Assembly: GCF_900109565.1 (NCBI RefSeq)
Contig: NZ_FNZZ01000005.1
Location: 62,001 to 126,000 of the forward strand
Reading direction: 5' to 3'
DNA: 64,000 bases
Origin: Sphingomonas palmae
Lineage (GTDB): Bacteria; Pseudomonadota; Alphaproteobacteria; Sphingomonadales; Sphingomonadaceae
This document shows, piece by piece, positions 9,476-18,399 of the stretch. The position numbers and the translations under genes were made by a program. Under the pieces are notes generated by a model. The model saw only the letters and a list, made by a program, of their open reading frames with translations, was not told the origin of the DNA and ran no database searches. The number at the start of each line of letters is the position of its first letter. The stretch's first letter is position 1.

Positions 9476-10122
9476 ACGTGGCGCGGATCGCCTCGCTCGC
9501 CCGCAATCGTCGCGGCGTCGCCTTTCTGGAGTTCGCGCTAGGGCTGCCGTTGTTCCTGGGCCTGACGCTGACCGGGGTCGAGTTCGGCAATTACGTCATG
9601 GCGACCAACCGCGTACAGCGAATGGCGGGCATGATGAGCGACCTGGTCGCGCAGAGCGGCACCGGCGAGATCGGCATCAGCGAGAAGCAGGTCTACGACT
9701 TGTTCAACGCGATCGACCTGACCGCGCAGCCGTTCGACCTGCGCAACCACGGGCGCGTCGTCATCACCGGCGTGCAGGGCACCGACCAGAACAATGACAA
9801 GGTGATCGAGAACCGCATCCTGTGGCAGCGCTTCGACGGCGCATTCACGCAGGCAGCACCGGTCGTCGGATGCCGGCAGAAGGTCGAGATCGCGACGCTG
9901 CCGAACGCGCGCAACCTGCTGCTCGACGAGGTAATGTTCCACGTCCAGGTGAGCTACGACTACCAGCCGATCTTCAAGATCATCCCGTTTAGCATGATGG
10001 ACGCCCAGCCCGCGATCACCCGCTCGGTCATGTTCCGCGCGCGATCGAAGGAGTTCACCACTCCGAACTCAGATGCGAAATTTCCGCCGAAGACGAACTG
10101 CGACACACCATCGGGGTTGTGA
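9472..10122 (+). CDS. TadE-like pseudopilin
   Basis: Protein of 216 residues with a GTG start overlapping the previous stop (GTGA). It begins with a basic tail, then GVAFLEFALGLPLFLGL, the TadE-type hydrophobic helix with conserved Glu. The remainder is a soluble domain with two cysteines (in GCRQK and NCDTP) that could form a disulfide. Third gene of the Tad accessory operon. A second in-frame GTG two codons downstream is an alternative start. Role inferred from family: assembly factor or minor pilin of a Flp pilus. Confidence 0.8.
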   Translation: MNVARIASLARNRRGVAFLEFALGLPLFLGLTLTGVEFGNYVMATNRVQRMAGMMSDLVAQSGTGEIGISEKQVYDLFNAIDLTAQPFDLRNHGRVVITGVQGTDQNNDKVIENRILWQRFDGAFTQAAPVVGCRQKVEIATLPNARNLLLDEVMFHVQVSYDYQPIFKIIPFSMMDAQPAITRSVMFRARSKEFTTPNSDAKFPPKTNCDTPSGL

Positions 10123-10212
10123 GCCAACACATCTACAAATGACATATTCCAGATATTGTCATTTTGCAGTTCAAGGCGTATTTGGTTGTTCTCGCAGGAC
10201 GGAGCATGACCA

Positions 10213-10692
10213 ATGACAATCGAAAGCAGCCTGGCGCTGGTACAGGGTTTTGTGCACGCAATCGAAGTGCGCGACCGAGCAACGATCGAGCGCAGCCTTG
10301 CCGAGGATGCCAAGCAGGTTTTTCCGATGGCGGGCGGTGGCTGGACCGGGCTGGCAGCCGTATTCGAGGGCAAGGCAGAGGTACTGGATTACACCTTCGG
10401 ACTGTTCGACAACTTCAGCAGCCTCGTGTGGACGCACAAGGACTGGACGGTGTCATCCGATGGATCGCGAGTGTTCATGCAGGCCAAAAGTGAGGCGGTA
10501 GTCGCCTATTCACAGAAGCCCTACCGCAATACCTACGTGACCCGTTTCGACGTGGCCGACGGCAAGATCACCCGGGTTGTCGAATATGCGATCAGCGCCT
10601 TGTTCGAGGCGACTGGCATCGTGCCCAGTGAAACGATGATGCGGGCGATTGGCAGGGCGCAAAGCATGTCGGAGCATGCTAGCGTCGGTTGA
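10213..10692 (+). CDS. SnoaL/NTF2-like domain protein
   Basis: Protein of 159 residues with the layout of the NTF2-like/SnoaL fold: an N-terminal helix (VQGFVHAIEVRD), then ERSLAEDAKQVFP, and beta strands ending in YVTRFDVADGKITRVVEY, the usual SnoaL C-terminal pattern. Members include ketosteroid isomerase-like enzymes and binding proteins; no catalytic residue can be assigned here. Its TGA overlaps the ATG of the downstream TetR gene, so the two are co-transcribed. The regulator may control this protein, which is an inference from context. Confidence 0.72.
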   Translation: MTIESSLALVQGFVHAIEVRDRATIERSLAEDAKQVFPMAGGGWTGLAAVFEGKAEVLDYTFGLFDNFSSLVWTHKDWTVSSDGSRVFMQAKSEAVVAYSQKPYRNTYVTRFDVADGKITRVVEYAISALFEATGIVPSETMMRAIGRAQSMSEHASVG

Positions 10693-11369
10693 TGGTTGAT
10701 CGCGCACGGACAGATCGAGCATCGGACATCAGGGCAGGGAAGCCCGAAGTAGCTTCCGTCACCGCCCGAGACGATGGCATGCACACACGCATTCTCGACG
10801 CTGCAGAGATGCTTTTACGACGATACGGACTGCCAAAACTCAACGTGGTCGATGTGTCGCGCCACCTTAACATGAGCCACGGCAATGTTTACCGCCACTT
10901 TTCCAGCAAAACGGCGCTACGATCGGCCGTGGTCGAGCGCTGGCTGGGCCGCGTGTCGGAGCAGACCGGGGCGATTGCGCACAAGCAGGGCCCGGCCGAT
11001 CAACGGTTGATCGAATGGCTTCGTACCCTGGCAGCGATCAAGCAGCGCAAGGTCACCGATGATGCCGAACTGTTGCGCGCCGCGGTGCAGGTGGTTCGCG
11101 ATACGCCCGCCGTGCAGGATCATCATGCCGACCTTCTGACCCGACAGCTGACCGGCATCTTGGCTGACGGCAAGAACGACGCCACGTTGCCGCGTGTCGA
11201 CGAACCGCGGCGAACGGCTGTGGCCATCCTCGATGCCACGACCCGGTTCCACCATCCCGACATGGTGGCGAACGGCGGCGCGCCGGAAGACCAGATGCAC
11301 GGCCTTGAGGCCGTGATCGCCCTGATACTGTCAGCCATCGGAGAAGCGGGCGCTATCGCAAGGAGATAG
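10692..11369 (+). CDS. TetR family transcriptional regulator
   Basis: Protein of 225 residues. After a 30-residue polar extension, residues about 32-78 form a TetR DNA-binding domain: ILDAAEMLLRRYG, then the helix-turn-helix around VVDVSRHLNMSHGNVYRHF. The C-terminal ligand-binding domain (about 90-225) is helical and carries no recognisable signature. It overlaps the stop of the SnoaL-like gene (TGATG), so it is probably autoregulated together with it. The ligand is unknown. Confidence 0.85.
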   Translation: MVDRARTDRASDIRAGKPEVASVTARDDGMHTRILDAAEMLLRRYGLPKLNVVDVSRHLNMSHGNVYRHFSSKTALRSAVVERWLGRVSEQTGAIAHKQGPADQRLIEWLRTLAAIKQRKVTDDAELLRAAVQVVRDTPAVQDHHADLLTRQLTGILADGKNDATLPRVDEPRRTAVAILDATTRFHHPDMVANGGAPEDQMHGLEAVIALILSAIGEAGAIARR

Positions 11370-11741
11370 AACAGTTGTTGCTGTTCTTTCAGATTGCCAC
11401 CGCGTTCTTATAAAGAAGCCTCTTTCGTGCGTTCATTTCTAATATGCGGCTGAGTATTCGCCGTACCAATCGACGCTCCCTTGAAAAGAGCGACTGCTTG
11501 CCCATTGGCAAGCATTTTCTTCACTCAATTGCGGACGTGCGGTAGATGTCTAAGAATACGGCTCATCGGAGGACCATAGACGCCGTGTCCAGAGACAAGA
11601 GACTTCTGTTGGCCTGAACTTCCTTTCACGGCTGGCTGGCTTTCGAACGCGCTTTTCATCGCGGGTTTGTTGTTGGTGATGAGAGCTTGGTGGTCACCGC
11701 GTCGCTAACCTCCGCTTTCCACACAACAGCACAAACCCCCA
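11370..11741. other. Intergenic region without recognisable gene
   Basis: About 370 bp between the TetR gene and the convergent AlkA-type glycosylase gene. It looks more AT-rich than the flanking genes. I see no convincing reading frame with a ribosome-binding site, no tRNA and no strong hairpin with a T-run. It may hold the terminators of both flanking genes or decayed sequence. Confidence 0.5.
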
Positions 11742-12371
11742 TCAAACCGGCGCCGCGTCGGGACCTGCGCCGTAATGATGCCACGTGAAGATCGCCGCCG
11801 CGCCGCGGTGGGGACGCCAGGCCTCGGCCAGTTCGCGGGTGAGTTTCTCGCTCGGACGGGTATCGTGGCCGAGAATGCGGCCGACCTCGATCTGCACCGC
11901 AAGGTCGCCCGCGGGCCAGATGTCGGGGCGGCCTTCGGCGAACAGCAGGTAGACCTCCGCCGACCAGCGCCCGATCCCCTTGACGTTGACGAGTTGCGCG
12001 ACGGCTTCCTCGTCGTCGGCGGGCAGATGCACGAGGTCGAGGCGGCCGCTCAGCACCTCCTCGGCCAGGCTGCGCGCGTAGCCCGTTTTCTGCCGTGAGA
12101 AGCCGCAGGCGCGAAGCGCCTCGTCGCTCGCCGCCGCGATGATCGAAGGATCGTTCGGGTCGCCGACCTGATCCTCAAGCTTGCGCCACACCGCGTCGGC
12201 GGCGCGCACGCTCACCTGCTGTCCGACGATGGTGCGCAGCAAGGTGGCGTAGCCGCGCTGGCGGATGCGCGGCGCCGGGTAGCCGACGCGCGCGATGGCG
12301 GCGGCGAAGGCGGGTTCGATATCAGCCAGCGCGTCCAGCCCGGCGCGCAGGTCGCGCTCGTTCAGGCCCAT
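11742..12371 (-). CDS. DNA-3-methyladenine glycosylase (AlkA-type, HhH-GPD)
   Basis: Base-excision repair glycosylase removing alkylated bases. Protein of 209 residues with a helix-hairpin-helix ([17 protein letters not shown], about 128-144) followed by the catalytic Asp at about residue 156 in PAGDLAVQ. The upstream segment [12 protein letters not shown] is also typical of the HhH-GPD superfamily. Start chosen at MGLNERDL; an in-frame ATG at 12395 would add eight residues, and neither has a strong ribosome-binding site. The longer upstream frame overlaps the ferredoxin gene and is rejected. It is divergent from the ferredoxin gene. Confidence 0.87.
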   Translation of the reverse strand: MGLNERDLRAGLDALADIEPAFAAAIARVGYPAPRIRQRGYATLLRTIVGQQVSVRAADAVWRKLEDQVGDPNDPSIIAAASDEALRACGFSRQKTGYARSLAEEVLSGRLDLVHLPADDEEAVAQLVNVKGIGRWSAEVYLLFAEGRPDIWPAGDLAVQIEVGRILGHDTRPSEKLTRELAEAWRPHRGAAAIFTWHHYGAGPDAAPV

Positions 12372-12449
12372 CGCGGAACCGCTCGCGCCACCCATTGCCC
12401 GGGCGCGCCCGACGCGGCATGGCGGCGCAAACTTGTCGGAGACATCATC

Positions 12450-12767
12450 ATGCCCAAGCTTATCGTCGTCACGCGCGAGGGGGAAGAACGCGAGATCGAG
12501 GGCGAGGTCGGCCTGTCGGTGATGGAAGTGATCCGCGACGCCGGGATCGACGAGATCCTGGCACTGTGCGGCGGCTGCTGCAGCTGCGCGACGTGCCACG
12601 TCCACGTCGATCCCGCCTTCGCCGATCGCCTGCCTAAGATGAGCGAGGACGAGAACGACTTGCTCGATTCGTCCGCCGACCGCGACGCGGGCTCGCGGCT
12701 GTCGTGCCAGATCCAGTTCACCTCCGCGCTCGACGGGTTGAAGGTGCGGATCGCCGAGGAGGATTGA
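12450..12767 (+). CDS. Adrenodoxin-type 2Fe-2S ferredoxin
   Basis: Electron carrier of 105 residues. Cluster ligands are C40, C46, C49 and C86, in the CX5CX2C...C spacing of vertebrate-type and ISC-type ferredoxins. Two further cysteines (C43, C44) lie inside the loop. The region after the loop, with acidic residues (SEDENDLLD), matches the partner-interaction helix of adrenodoxin-like ferredoxins. Such sphingomonad ferredoxins serve Fe-S assembly or cytochrome P450 systems; no P450 or isc gene is adjacent. GGAG precedes the ATG at 9 nt. Confidence 0.88.
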   Translation: MPKLIVVTREGEEREIEGEVGLSVMEVIRDAGIDEILALCGGCCSCATCHVHVDPAFADRLPKMSEDENDLLDSSADRDAGSRLSCQIQFTSALDGLKVRIAEED

Positions 12768-12809
12768 GACGGGCGTGGCGCGGTCGATCCCGCGCCCCGG
12801 ATAGCGCGC

Positions 12810-13556
12810 CTAGCCGCGCGCGGCCACCGCGTAGAGCGCGATCGCAGCGGCGTTCGAGACGTTCAGGCTCTCGACCTTGCCCGAGATCGGCAGCCGCGCG
12901 AGCTGGTCGCAGTGTGCCTCGGTATTCTGCCGCATGCCCTCCCCTTCCGCGCCCAGCACGATCGCGGGGCGGGTCTCGCCCAGCTGCTCGCCCAGCGTCG
13001 CGGAAGCGTGACCGGTCAGGCCGATGCGCCAGAACCCCGCCTCGCCGATCTCGTCGAGCGCGCGCGCGAGATTGACGACGCGCACCCACGGCACGACCTC
13101 GAGCGCGCCCGAGGCCGACCGCGCGAGCACGCCCGATTCGGGCGGCGCGTGACGGTCCTGCGTGACGATGCCGAGCGCGTCGAACGCCGCGGCCGAGCGC
13201 ATGATCGCGCCGACGTTGTGCGGATCGGTCACCTGATCGAGCACGATCAGCGGGCGACGATCACCCTCCCCCTGCGCCAGCAGGTCGCCGAGCCACACGT
13301 CCTCGAGCGGATCGACCTCCGCGACCAGCCCCTGGTGCGGCGCGTCGTTCGGCACCAGCCGGCCGAGATCGGGCGCCTCGGCGAAGACGACGGGCAGCGA
13401 TGACGGAATGTCGAGCGAGGACAGCGCCTCGCGCGTGCCCCACATCTTGCGCACGACCCGCTCAGGGTTGGCGAGCGCGGCGGCGACGGCGTGACGGCCC
13501 CAGAAGCGCGGGCGGTTACCTTGCGTCTGGCTCGGGCGATGACCGCGGCGCGCCAT
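12810..13556 (-). CDS. rlmB: 23S rRNA (guanosine-2'-O-)-methyltransferase RlmB (TrmH family)
   Basis: SpoU/TrmH-class SAM-dependent 2'-O-ribose methyltransferase of 248 residues. The N-terminal part (about 15-80) is the RNA-binding L30-like domain. The C-terminal SPOUT domain has all three motifs: DPHNVGAIMRSA (motif 1), VLGAEGEGM (motif 2) and SLNVSNAAAIALY (motif 3). RlmB modifies G2251 in the 23S rRNA peptidyl-transferase region in E. coli. The ATG start lies about 230 bp upstream of tRNA-Tyr on the opposite strand. Distinguishing RlmB from other TrmH paralogues rests on length and the N-terminal domain. Confidence 0.88.
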   Translation of the reverse strand: MARRGHRPSQTQGNRPRFWGRHAVAAALANPERVVRKMWGTREALSSLDIPSSLPVVFAEAPDLGRLVPNDAPHQGLVAEVDPLEDVWLGDLLAQGEGDRRPLIVLDQVTDPHNVGAIMRSAAAFDALGIVTQDRHAPPESGVLARSASGALEVVPWVRVVNLARALDEIGEAGFWRIGLTGHASATLGEQLGETRPAIVLGAEGEGMRQNTEAHCDQLARLPISGKVESLNVSNAAAIALYAVAARG

Positions 13557-13786
13557 CAGCGCTGATTTCCGATAAGCATGGCGGCGTGCCTATGCCGTGG
13601 TCCGCGCGCGCGCAAGCGTCGCGCCAGTCCGACGCGCGAAGGGACTTGCGCACCGCCGCGCACGCCTCTAGGAGCCGCCTTCTTCGTCGCAGTTGCGGCG
13701 CAGAACCGCGGCCTGACCAGCCGCCTGTACCGTGCAATCCGCACCGTACAGCAGGTGCCGGACGCTTCGTCCGCACCGACCCGGAT

Positions 13787-13872
13787 GGAAGGGTGGCCGA
13801 GTGGTTAAAGGCAGCAGACTGTAAATCTGCCCGCGTGAGCGTACACTGGTTCGAATCCAGTCCCTTCCACCA
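13787..13872 (+). tRNA. tRNA-Tyr (anticodon GTA)
   Basis: Class II tRNA. The acceptor stem GGAAGGG pairs with CCCTTCC at 13862-13868, followed by the discriminator A and encoded CCA. The anticodon loop reads CTGTAAA, giving anticodon GTA. A long variable arm follows (around CCCGCGTGAGCG), as expected for tRNA-Tyr. The T-arm GGTTCGAATCC is canonical. It sits between rlmB (opposite strand) and the M1 aminopeptidase gene, with no sign of an integrated element downstream. Confidence 0.97.
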
Positions 13873-13989
13873 CCTTTTCCTTGAAGGCCATCGAGCCGGC
13901 AAGCGGCTCCGCCACGGCGATCAAGCGCGCTCTTGCCGCAGCACCGGGACGCGCCTAGCGCCGCGGTAACGGACGAGAGGAACAGATCG

Positions 13990-16653
13990 GTGCGCAAGAG
14001 GATGATGCTGTCGGCGGCGGCAATGCTGCTTTCCAGCGCGGCGTTCGGGCAAGCGCCCGCACCCGCGTTTACGCCTGACCCGGCGGCGCCAAAGGGGCGG
14101 CTGCCCGATGCGGCGACGCCCAAGGCGTACCGGCTCGACTTCACTATCCTGCCCGAAAAGGACGGCTTCTCCGGTCACGACGAGATCGACGTCGTGCTGA
14201 AACAGGCGACGCAGCACCTGTACCTGCACGGGCGCGACCTGAACGTGTCGAAGGTGATGGCGCGCGTGGGCAAGACGATCGTGCCCGCCACCTTCACGCA
14301 GGTCGACGCGACCGGCACCGCGCGACTCGACTTCGCACGTGCCGTGCCCGCGGGCGCCGCCACCCTCGTGTTCGATTACACCGGCAAGTTCGGCAACGAC
14401 GCCTCCGGGCTCTACCACGTCAAGGTCGCGGATCGCTGGTACAGCTGGACCCAGTTCGAGAGCATCGACGCGCGCGCCGCATTCCCGTCGTTCGACGAAC
14501 CCGGCTACAAACAGCCGTTCACGGTCAGCGTGACGACCGCGCCGGGCATGACCGTGGTCAGCAACAGCCCGGCGACTGGCGTGCAAAAGGCCGCGGGCGG
14601 GATGGAAACCCACCGTTTCGCGCCGACCAAGCCGCTGCCGACCTATCTCGTCGCGATCGACACCGGGCCGTTCGTGCGTCAGCCCGGCACGATCGCGGCG
14701 ACCCCGGAGCGCGCGCAGGGCATGCCGTACGGCATCGTCGCGACGCAGGCGCAGAAGGACAAGATGGCCTATGCGTTCGCGGAAACGCCGCCGATCGTCG
14801 CGCTCTTGGAGCGTTACTTCGGCGAGGCCTTCCCCTTCCCCAAGCTCGACCAGATCGGGTCGCCGATCATGCCGGGCGCGATGGAGAATGCGGGCGCCGA
14901 CACCTACGGCGACGGCATCCTGTTCCTTGATCCGGGTGCGACGACCAGCGACAAGAAGGAGTTCGGCATGGTCGTCAGCCACGAGCTGGCGCACCAGTGG
15001 TTCGGCGACCTCGTCTCTCCCGAATGGTGGAGCGACATCTGGCTGAACGAGAGTTTCGCCAACTGGATGGGCTACCGCATCGCCAACGAGTGGAAGCCCG
15101 AGCTCGGCATCGGCGTCGGCGCGCTGGCGGAAGGGTTCGCGGCGATGAACACCGACGCGCTCGAGGTCGGTCGCCCGATCCACCAGCCGATCACCGACAA
15201 TAGCCAGATCGACAGCGCGTTCGACAGCATCACCTATGGCAAGGGCGGGCAGGTCGTCGCGATGATCGCGGCCTATCTGGGCGACGAAAAGTTCAAGGAG
15301 GGCGTGCGGCTCCACCTCAAGCGTCACGCTTACGGCAATGCCTCTTCCGAGCAGTTCTTCCAGTCGATTGCCGACGCCGCGCACGATCCCAAGGTGCTCG
15401 CCGCGCTGACCAGCTTCGTCGATCAGCAGGGTGTGCCGGTCGTCGATATTCGGCGTCAGGGAACATCGCTGACTGCGACGCAGGCGCGCTACGCCTTTAT
15501 CGGCTCGACGCCCAAGCCGCTCAGCTGGACGATCCCGCTGTGCCTGCGCGTCGACGCGGCCAAGCAGTGCAGCCTGCTCGACGCGAAAACGACAACGATG
15601 ACCGTTCCCGCCGGGCGCGTGGTGATGCCCAATGTCGGCGGCACGGGTTACTACCGCTTCGATCTCGCCCCCGCCGACTGGCAGGCGCTGATCGCGTCGT
15701 CGCCGACGCTCGGCGGCGGAGAGGCGGTCGCGACCACCGACAGCCTCTGGGCCTCGTTCCGCGCCGGCAAGGCACCGGCCGCGTGGCTGATCGCGGAGGC
15801 GCGCGCGATGGCGGCGAACCCCGATCCGGCGGCGAGCGTCGATCCGGGTGCGCGGATCGCCGGGCTGCGCTCGCGCGGGCTGATCGGTGCCAGTGCGCTG
15901 CCGGCGTACAAGTCGCTGATGAACGCGGTCTACACGCCGCGACTAAAGCAGCTCGGCTTCAACCCGGCGGCGGGCGCGTACAAGGCCGAGGACCCGCGTC
16001 AGCAGGAGCTGCGTCACCGCCTGGTCAGCCTGGTCGCCGACGAGGCGCAGGATGCGGGCACGCGCGCGACGTTGAAGGCGGCAGCGACGCACTATCTGGC
16101 GGGTGACACCGCCGCGCTCGACCCTGGCTTCCTTGGCGACGGCCTGAGCGTGCTGGCGCAGGACGGTGGTATGCCGGTCGCGCGGACCCTGGTCGAGCGC
16201 GCGCTGTCGAGCGAGGACGCGACGCTCAGGTCGAGCGCATTGGGTGCGGCGGCGTCGAGCGGGCGAACTGACGTCGCGAATTACCTGCTGGGGCTCAACG
16301 ATCCGCGGCTGCGCAGCTTCGACCGGTTGCGCGTGATCTTCGGCGTGATCGGCACGCTCGCAACGCGCGAACTCGGCACCGACTGGGTACTCGCCAATTA
16401 CGAGCGGCTGGTCGCGGACGCGAACGGCGTGTTCATCTCGACCCGCCTGCCGTCCGCGTTTGCGGCGCAGTGCGGCGCCGACCGCGCGGCGGCGATCGAT
16501 GCCAAGGTCGGGCCGGCGGTCCGCCGCGCCAACGTGGGCGTGCTCGCCTATGAGCGGACGCTGGAGTCGATCCGGCTGTGCGGCGCGCTGCGCGACGCGA
16601 AGGCGGCGGAGATCACCGCGGCGGTGACGACGGCGGGCAAGGCCACGAGCTGA
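13990..16653 (+). CDS. Secreted M1 family aminopeptidase (ERAP1/puromycin-sensitive-like)
   Basis: Zinc aminopeptidase of 887 residues with an N-terminal signal peptide ending near FGQA (about residue 21), so probably periplasmic. The substrate-recognition motif GAMENAG precedes the zinc site HELAHQWFGD (H331, E332, H335), and the third ligand is E354 in LNESFANW. A catalytic Tyr region and an ERAP1-like C-terminal helical domain follow. The GTG at 13990 is chosen because AGAGG lies 9 nt upstream; the ATG at 14002 is too close to any Shine-Dalgarno. Distinct from pepN at 33.8 kb. Role: N-terminal trimming of imported peptides. Confidence 0.92.
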   Translation: MRKRMMLSAAAMLLSSAAFGQAPAPAFTPDPAAPKGRLPDAATPKAYRLDFTILPEKDGFSGHDEIDVVLKQATQHLYLHGRDLNVSKVMARVGKTIVPATFTQVDATGTARLDFARAVPAGAATLVFDYTGKFGNDASGLYHVKVADRWYSWTQFESIDARAAFPSFDEPGYKQPFTVSVTTAPGMTVVSNSPATGVQKAAGGMETHRFAPTKPLPTYLVAIDTGPFVRQPGTIAATPERAQGMPYGIVATQAQKDKMAYAFAETPPIVALLERYFGEAFPFPKLDQIGSPIMPGAMENAGADTYGDGILFLDPGATTSDKKEFGMVVSHELAHQWFGDLVSPEWWSDIWLNESFANWMGYRIANEWKPELGIGVGALAEGFAAMNTDALEVGRPIHQPITDNSQIDSAFDSITYGKGGQVVAMIAAYLGDEKFKEGVRLHLKRHAYGNASSEQFFQSIADAAHDPKVLAALTSFVDQQGVPVVDIRRQGTSLTATQARYAFIGSTPKPLSWTIPLCLRVDAAKQCSLLDAKTTTMTVPAGRVVMPNVGGTGYYRFDLAPADWQALIASSPTLGGGEAVATTDSLWASFRAGKAPAAWLIAEARAMAANPDPAASVDPGARIAGLRSRGLIGASALPAYKSLMNAVYTPRLKQLGFNPAAGAYKAEDPRQQELRHRLVSLVADEAQDAGTRATLKAAATHYLAGDTAALDPGFLGDGLSVLAQDGGMPVARTLVERALSSEDATLRSSALGAAASSGRTDVANYLLGLNDPRLRSFDRLRVIFGVIGTLATRELGTDWVLANYERLVADANGVFISTRLPSAFAAQCGADRAAAIDAKVGPAVRRANVGVLAYERTLESIRLCGALRDAKAAEITAAVTTAGKATS

Positions 16654-16737
16654 CACGATACGAGGTGCGGCACAATGTGTCGCACTTCACCCGCCGTGGC
16701 GGATCGACCCGGGCGGGCCCAGGCGCATCTCTTCGGA

Positions 16738-17313
16738 TCAGGGGATCGACACGGGGCCGGCGGTGCGCGCAGGAAATTGCGTCATCACGGCGGTCGCGAG
16801 CGTTCGTGCGACGAGCGGAACGTTGCCGGATGGCGTGTTCGAGACGCGCGCGGTGACGGCGCTGCCCGACCAGATGACCCGCGCTTCACCCCGCGGCCTG
16901 ATCGCGATCGTCAACCGGGTCACGACCAGATCGTCGAGCCGGTCGCCGCCTGCGCGCAGGCCGAGGCTGACGCCGCCGTTCAGGCTCATCTGCGGCGCGC
17001 CACCGCTCGCACGTCCACCGCTCACCACGCCGCGTGCTGCCCGATCGATCGTGACATCGGCGACGTAGCGGCCGTGCCCGGCGTCGGGCAGCAGGGTGAA
17101 CCCTCTGCCGGCGAGTGCCTGCTCGACAGCATCGACGTAGATCGCGCGTGCCGGTTTGGTGAGGGCCTCCCCGCCGACCGTCCCGATCACGATCGTGCCG
17201 GCGACGGGCACCTCGGATGATCGCGCCGGCACGGGTGCCGGACTCGCGGCGACGGGTGCAGGCGGCGACTGCGTGAGTGCGACGAGTGCGGCCGCAGTAA
17301 ACAACATGGTCAT
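16738..17313 (-). CDS. Hypothetical secreted protein
   Basis: Protein of 191 residues with an N-terminal hydrophobic segment (MTMLFTAAALVALT) followed by a Pro/Ala-rich linker, consistent with export. The mature part has a beta-rich appearance (GTIVIGTVGG, VVTRLTIAIRP, ARVIWSGSAVTARV), loosely like periplasmic or outer-membrane lipoproteins of the DUF4136 type, but there is no lipobox cysteine. No function can be assigned. The start at 17313 has an AGG-containing Shine-Dalgarno; an ATG two codons later is an alternative. It is divergent from the rhodopsin operon. Confidence 0.6.
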   Translation of the reverse strand: MTMLFTAAALVALTQSPPAPVAASPAPVPARSSEVPVAGTIVIGTVGGEALTKPARAIYVDAVEQALAGRGFTLLPDAGHGRYVADVTIDRAARGVVSGGRASGGAPQMSLNGGVSLGLRAGGDRLDDLVVTRLTIAIRPRGEARVIWSGSAVTARVSNTPSGNVPLVARTLATAVMTQFPARTAGPVSIP

Positions 17314-17658
17314 GCACCTGATCCTGGCTCGCACACGGACGAAGTGCCGGCGGTCGTGGGAAGAACCATCAATCCTGCGGGGCGATCCCTGCAGGGGCCG
17401 ACACGTGAGCATGGACCAAGGAGCGCGCGACCATCCGACGAGAGGCGCCGCGAGCCGCAGTCTTTGGCAGTTACGAAGAGGAAGAAGCAAATTGAGCCAG
17501 TCGCCAAATCAGCAGCGACGCGCCTTCGTGCATCGCTGAGCGGCCGATCCAGCAACAAGTCGACACAAAATTCGTGCGACATGGGACCGGATACGGGCTG
17601 ATCGTCGTTTAGCGCGATAGGTCGGCATAGTGCCGGTCGTATTTCGCAGGGGACGACG
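17314..17658. other. Divergent intergenic region upstream of the rhodopsin operon
   Basis: About 345 bp between the minus-strand secreted-protein gene and the rhodopsin gene. It should hold both promoters. I see no tRNA, convincing small gene or strong hairpin. The only clear element is AGGGGA about 7 nt before the rhodopsin ATG. A GGGAC ... CGTT pair (17583-17609) resembles an EcfG general-stress promoter, but its 18 nt spacer and GGGAC box are off consensus. Confidence 0.5.
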
Positions 17659-18399
17659 ATGGACGGAACGGCTTTTCTGATAGGATTTACCATCCTATCG
17701 CTCGGATCGCTCGCGATATACGCGACCGGCAGCAAGCAGCCACCGTCCCGCCATCACACATTATTGCACGCCAGCGTGCCGTTCATCGCGGCGACGGCGT
17801 ATCTTGCGATGGCGTTCGGCATCGGAACATTGGTTAAGTTCGACGGGACCGCAACCTATTTCGCGCGCTACGCTGACTGGTCGGTGACGACGCCGATCCT
17901 GTTGGCCAGCCTCGTCCTGCTCGCCTTTCACGAGCGCGGGTCGACCGGTGAGGTCGGCGGCTATCTGACCTCGATCATCGTGCTCGACGTGCTGATGATC
18001 CTGACCGGTCTGATCTCGTCGCTGGCGGCAGTGCCGGTCATCAAGTGGGTCTGGTATCTGTGGTCATGCGTCGCCTTCGCCGGCGTGCTGTACCTGTTGT
18101 GGGTGCCGCTGCGCGCGCGCGCGATGGAGCGCGGCCCGGCGCTGGGCAGCGCGTATCTGAAGAACGTCGGCTTCCTGACGGTGGTCTGGTTCCTGTACCC
18201 AATCGTGTTCCTGATCGGTCCCGAGGGGTTGAAGATCATCAACGATCCGACCTCGGTCTGGGCAATCCTGATCATGGATGTGGTCGCGAAGGTCGTCTAC
18301 GCCTTCTATGCCGCGAACAACGTCGACAAGGCGCTGCGTGAACGTGGGTCTGACCACGGCTATGAGCATGGACACGAGCACGGCCGCGTTCACGCGTGA
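17659..18399 (+). CDS. Microbial rhodopsin (type I), D-T-S motif, putative light-driven proton pump
   Basis: Seven-helix retinal protein of 246 residues. Helix C reads RYADWSVTTP: R70, D73 (proton acceptor position, D85 in bacteriorhodopsin), T77 (T89) and S84 at the proton-donor position (D96). Helix F has WFLYP and helix G has MDVVAK, with D207 and the Schiff-base lysine K211. The residue at the spectral-tuning site is L81, which predicts green absorption. The C-terminal tail is His-rich (about 233-246). The stop overlaps the GTG of the downstream blh gene, so chromophore synthesis is coupled. Proton pumping is inferred from motif; a sensor role cannot be excluded, although no transducer is adjacent. 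Confidence 0.93.
   Translation: MDGTAFLIGFTILSLGSLAIYATGSKQPPSRHHTLLHASVPFIAATAYLAMAFGIGTLVKFDGTATYFARYADWSVTTPILLASLVLLAFHERGSTGEVGGYLTSIIVLDVLMILTGLISSLAAVPVIKWVWYLWSCVAFAGVLYLLWVPLRARAMERGPALGSAYLKNVGFLTVVWFLYPIVFLIGPEGLKIINDPTSVWAILIMDVVAKVVYAFYAANNVDKALRERGSDHGYEHGHEHGRVHA

Noticed and set aside
13921..15384. 487-codon open frame antisense to the M1 aminopeptidase
   Set aside because: Its composition is typical of a shadow frame and the coding strand shows GAMEN and HExxH motifs.
17583..17609. EcfG-like general-stress promoter (GGGAC ... CGTT) before the rhodopsin gene
   Set aside because: The first box is GGGAC rather than GGAAC and the spacer is 18 nt, so it does not meet the usual consensus.
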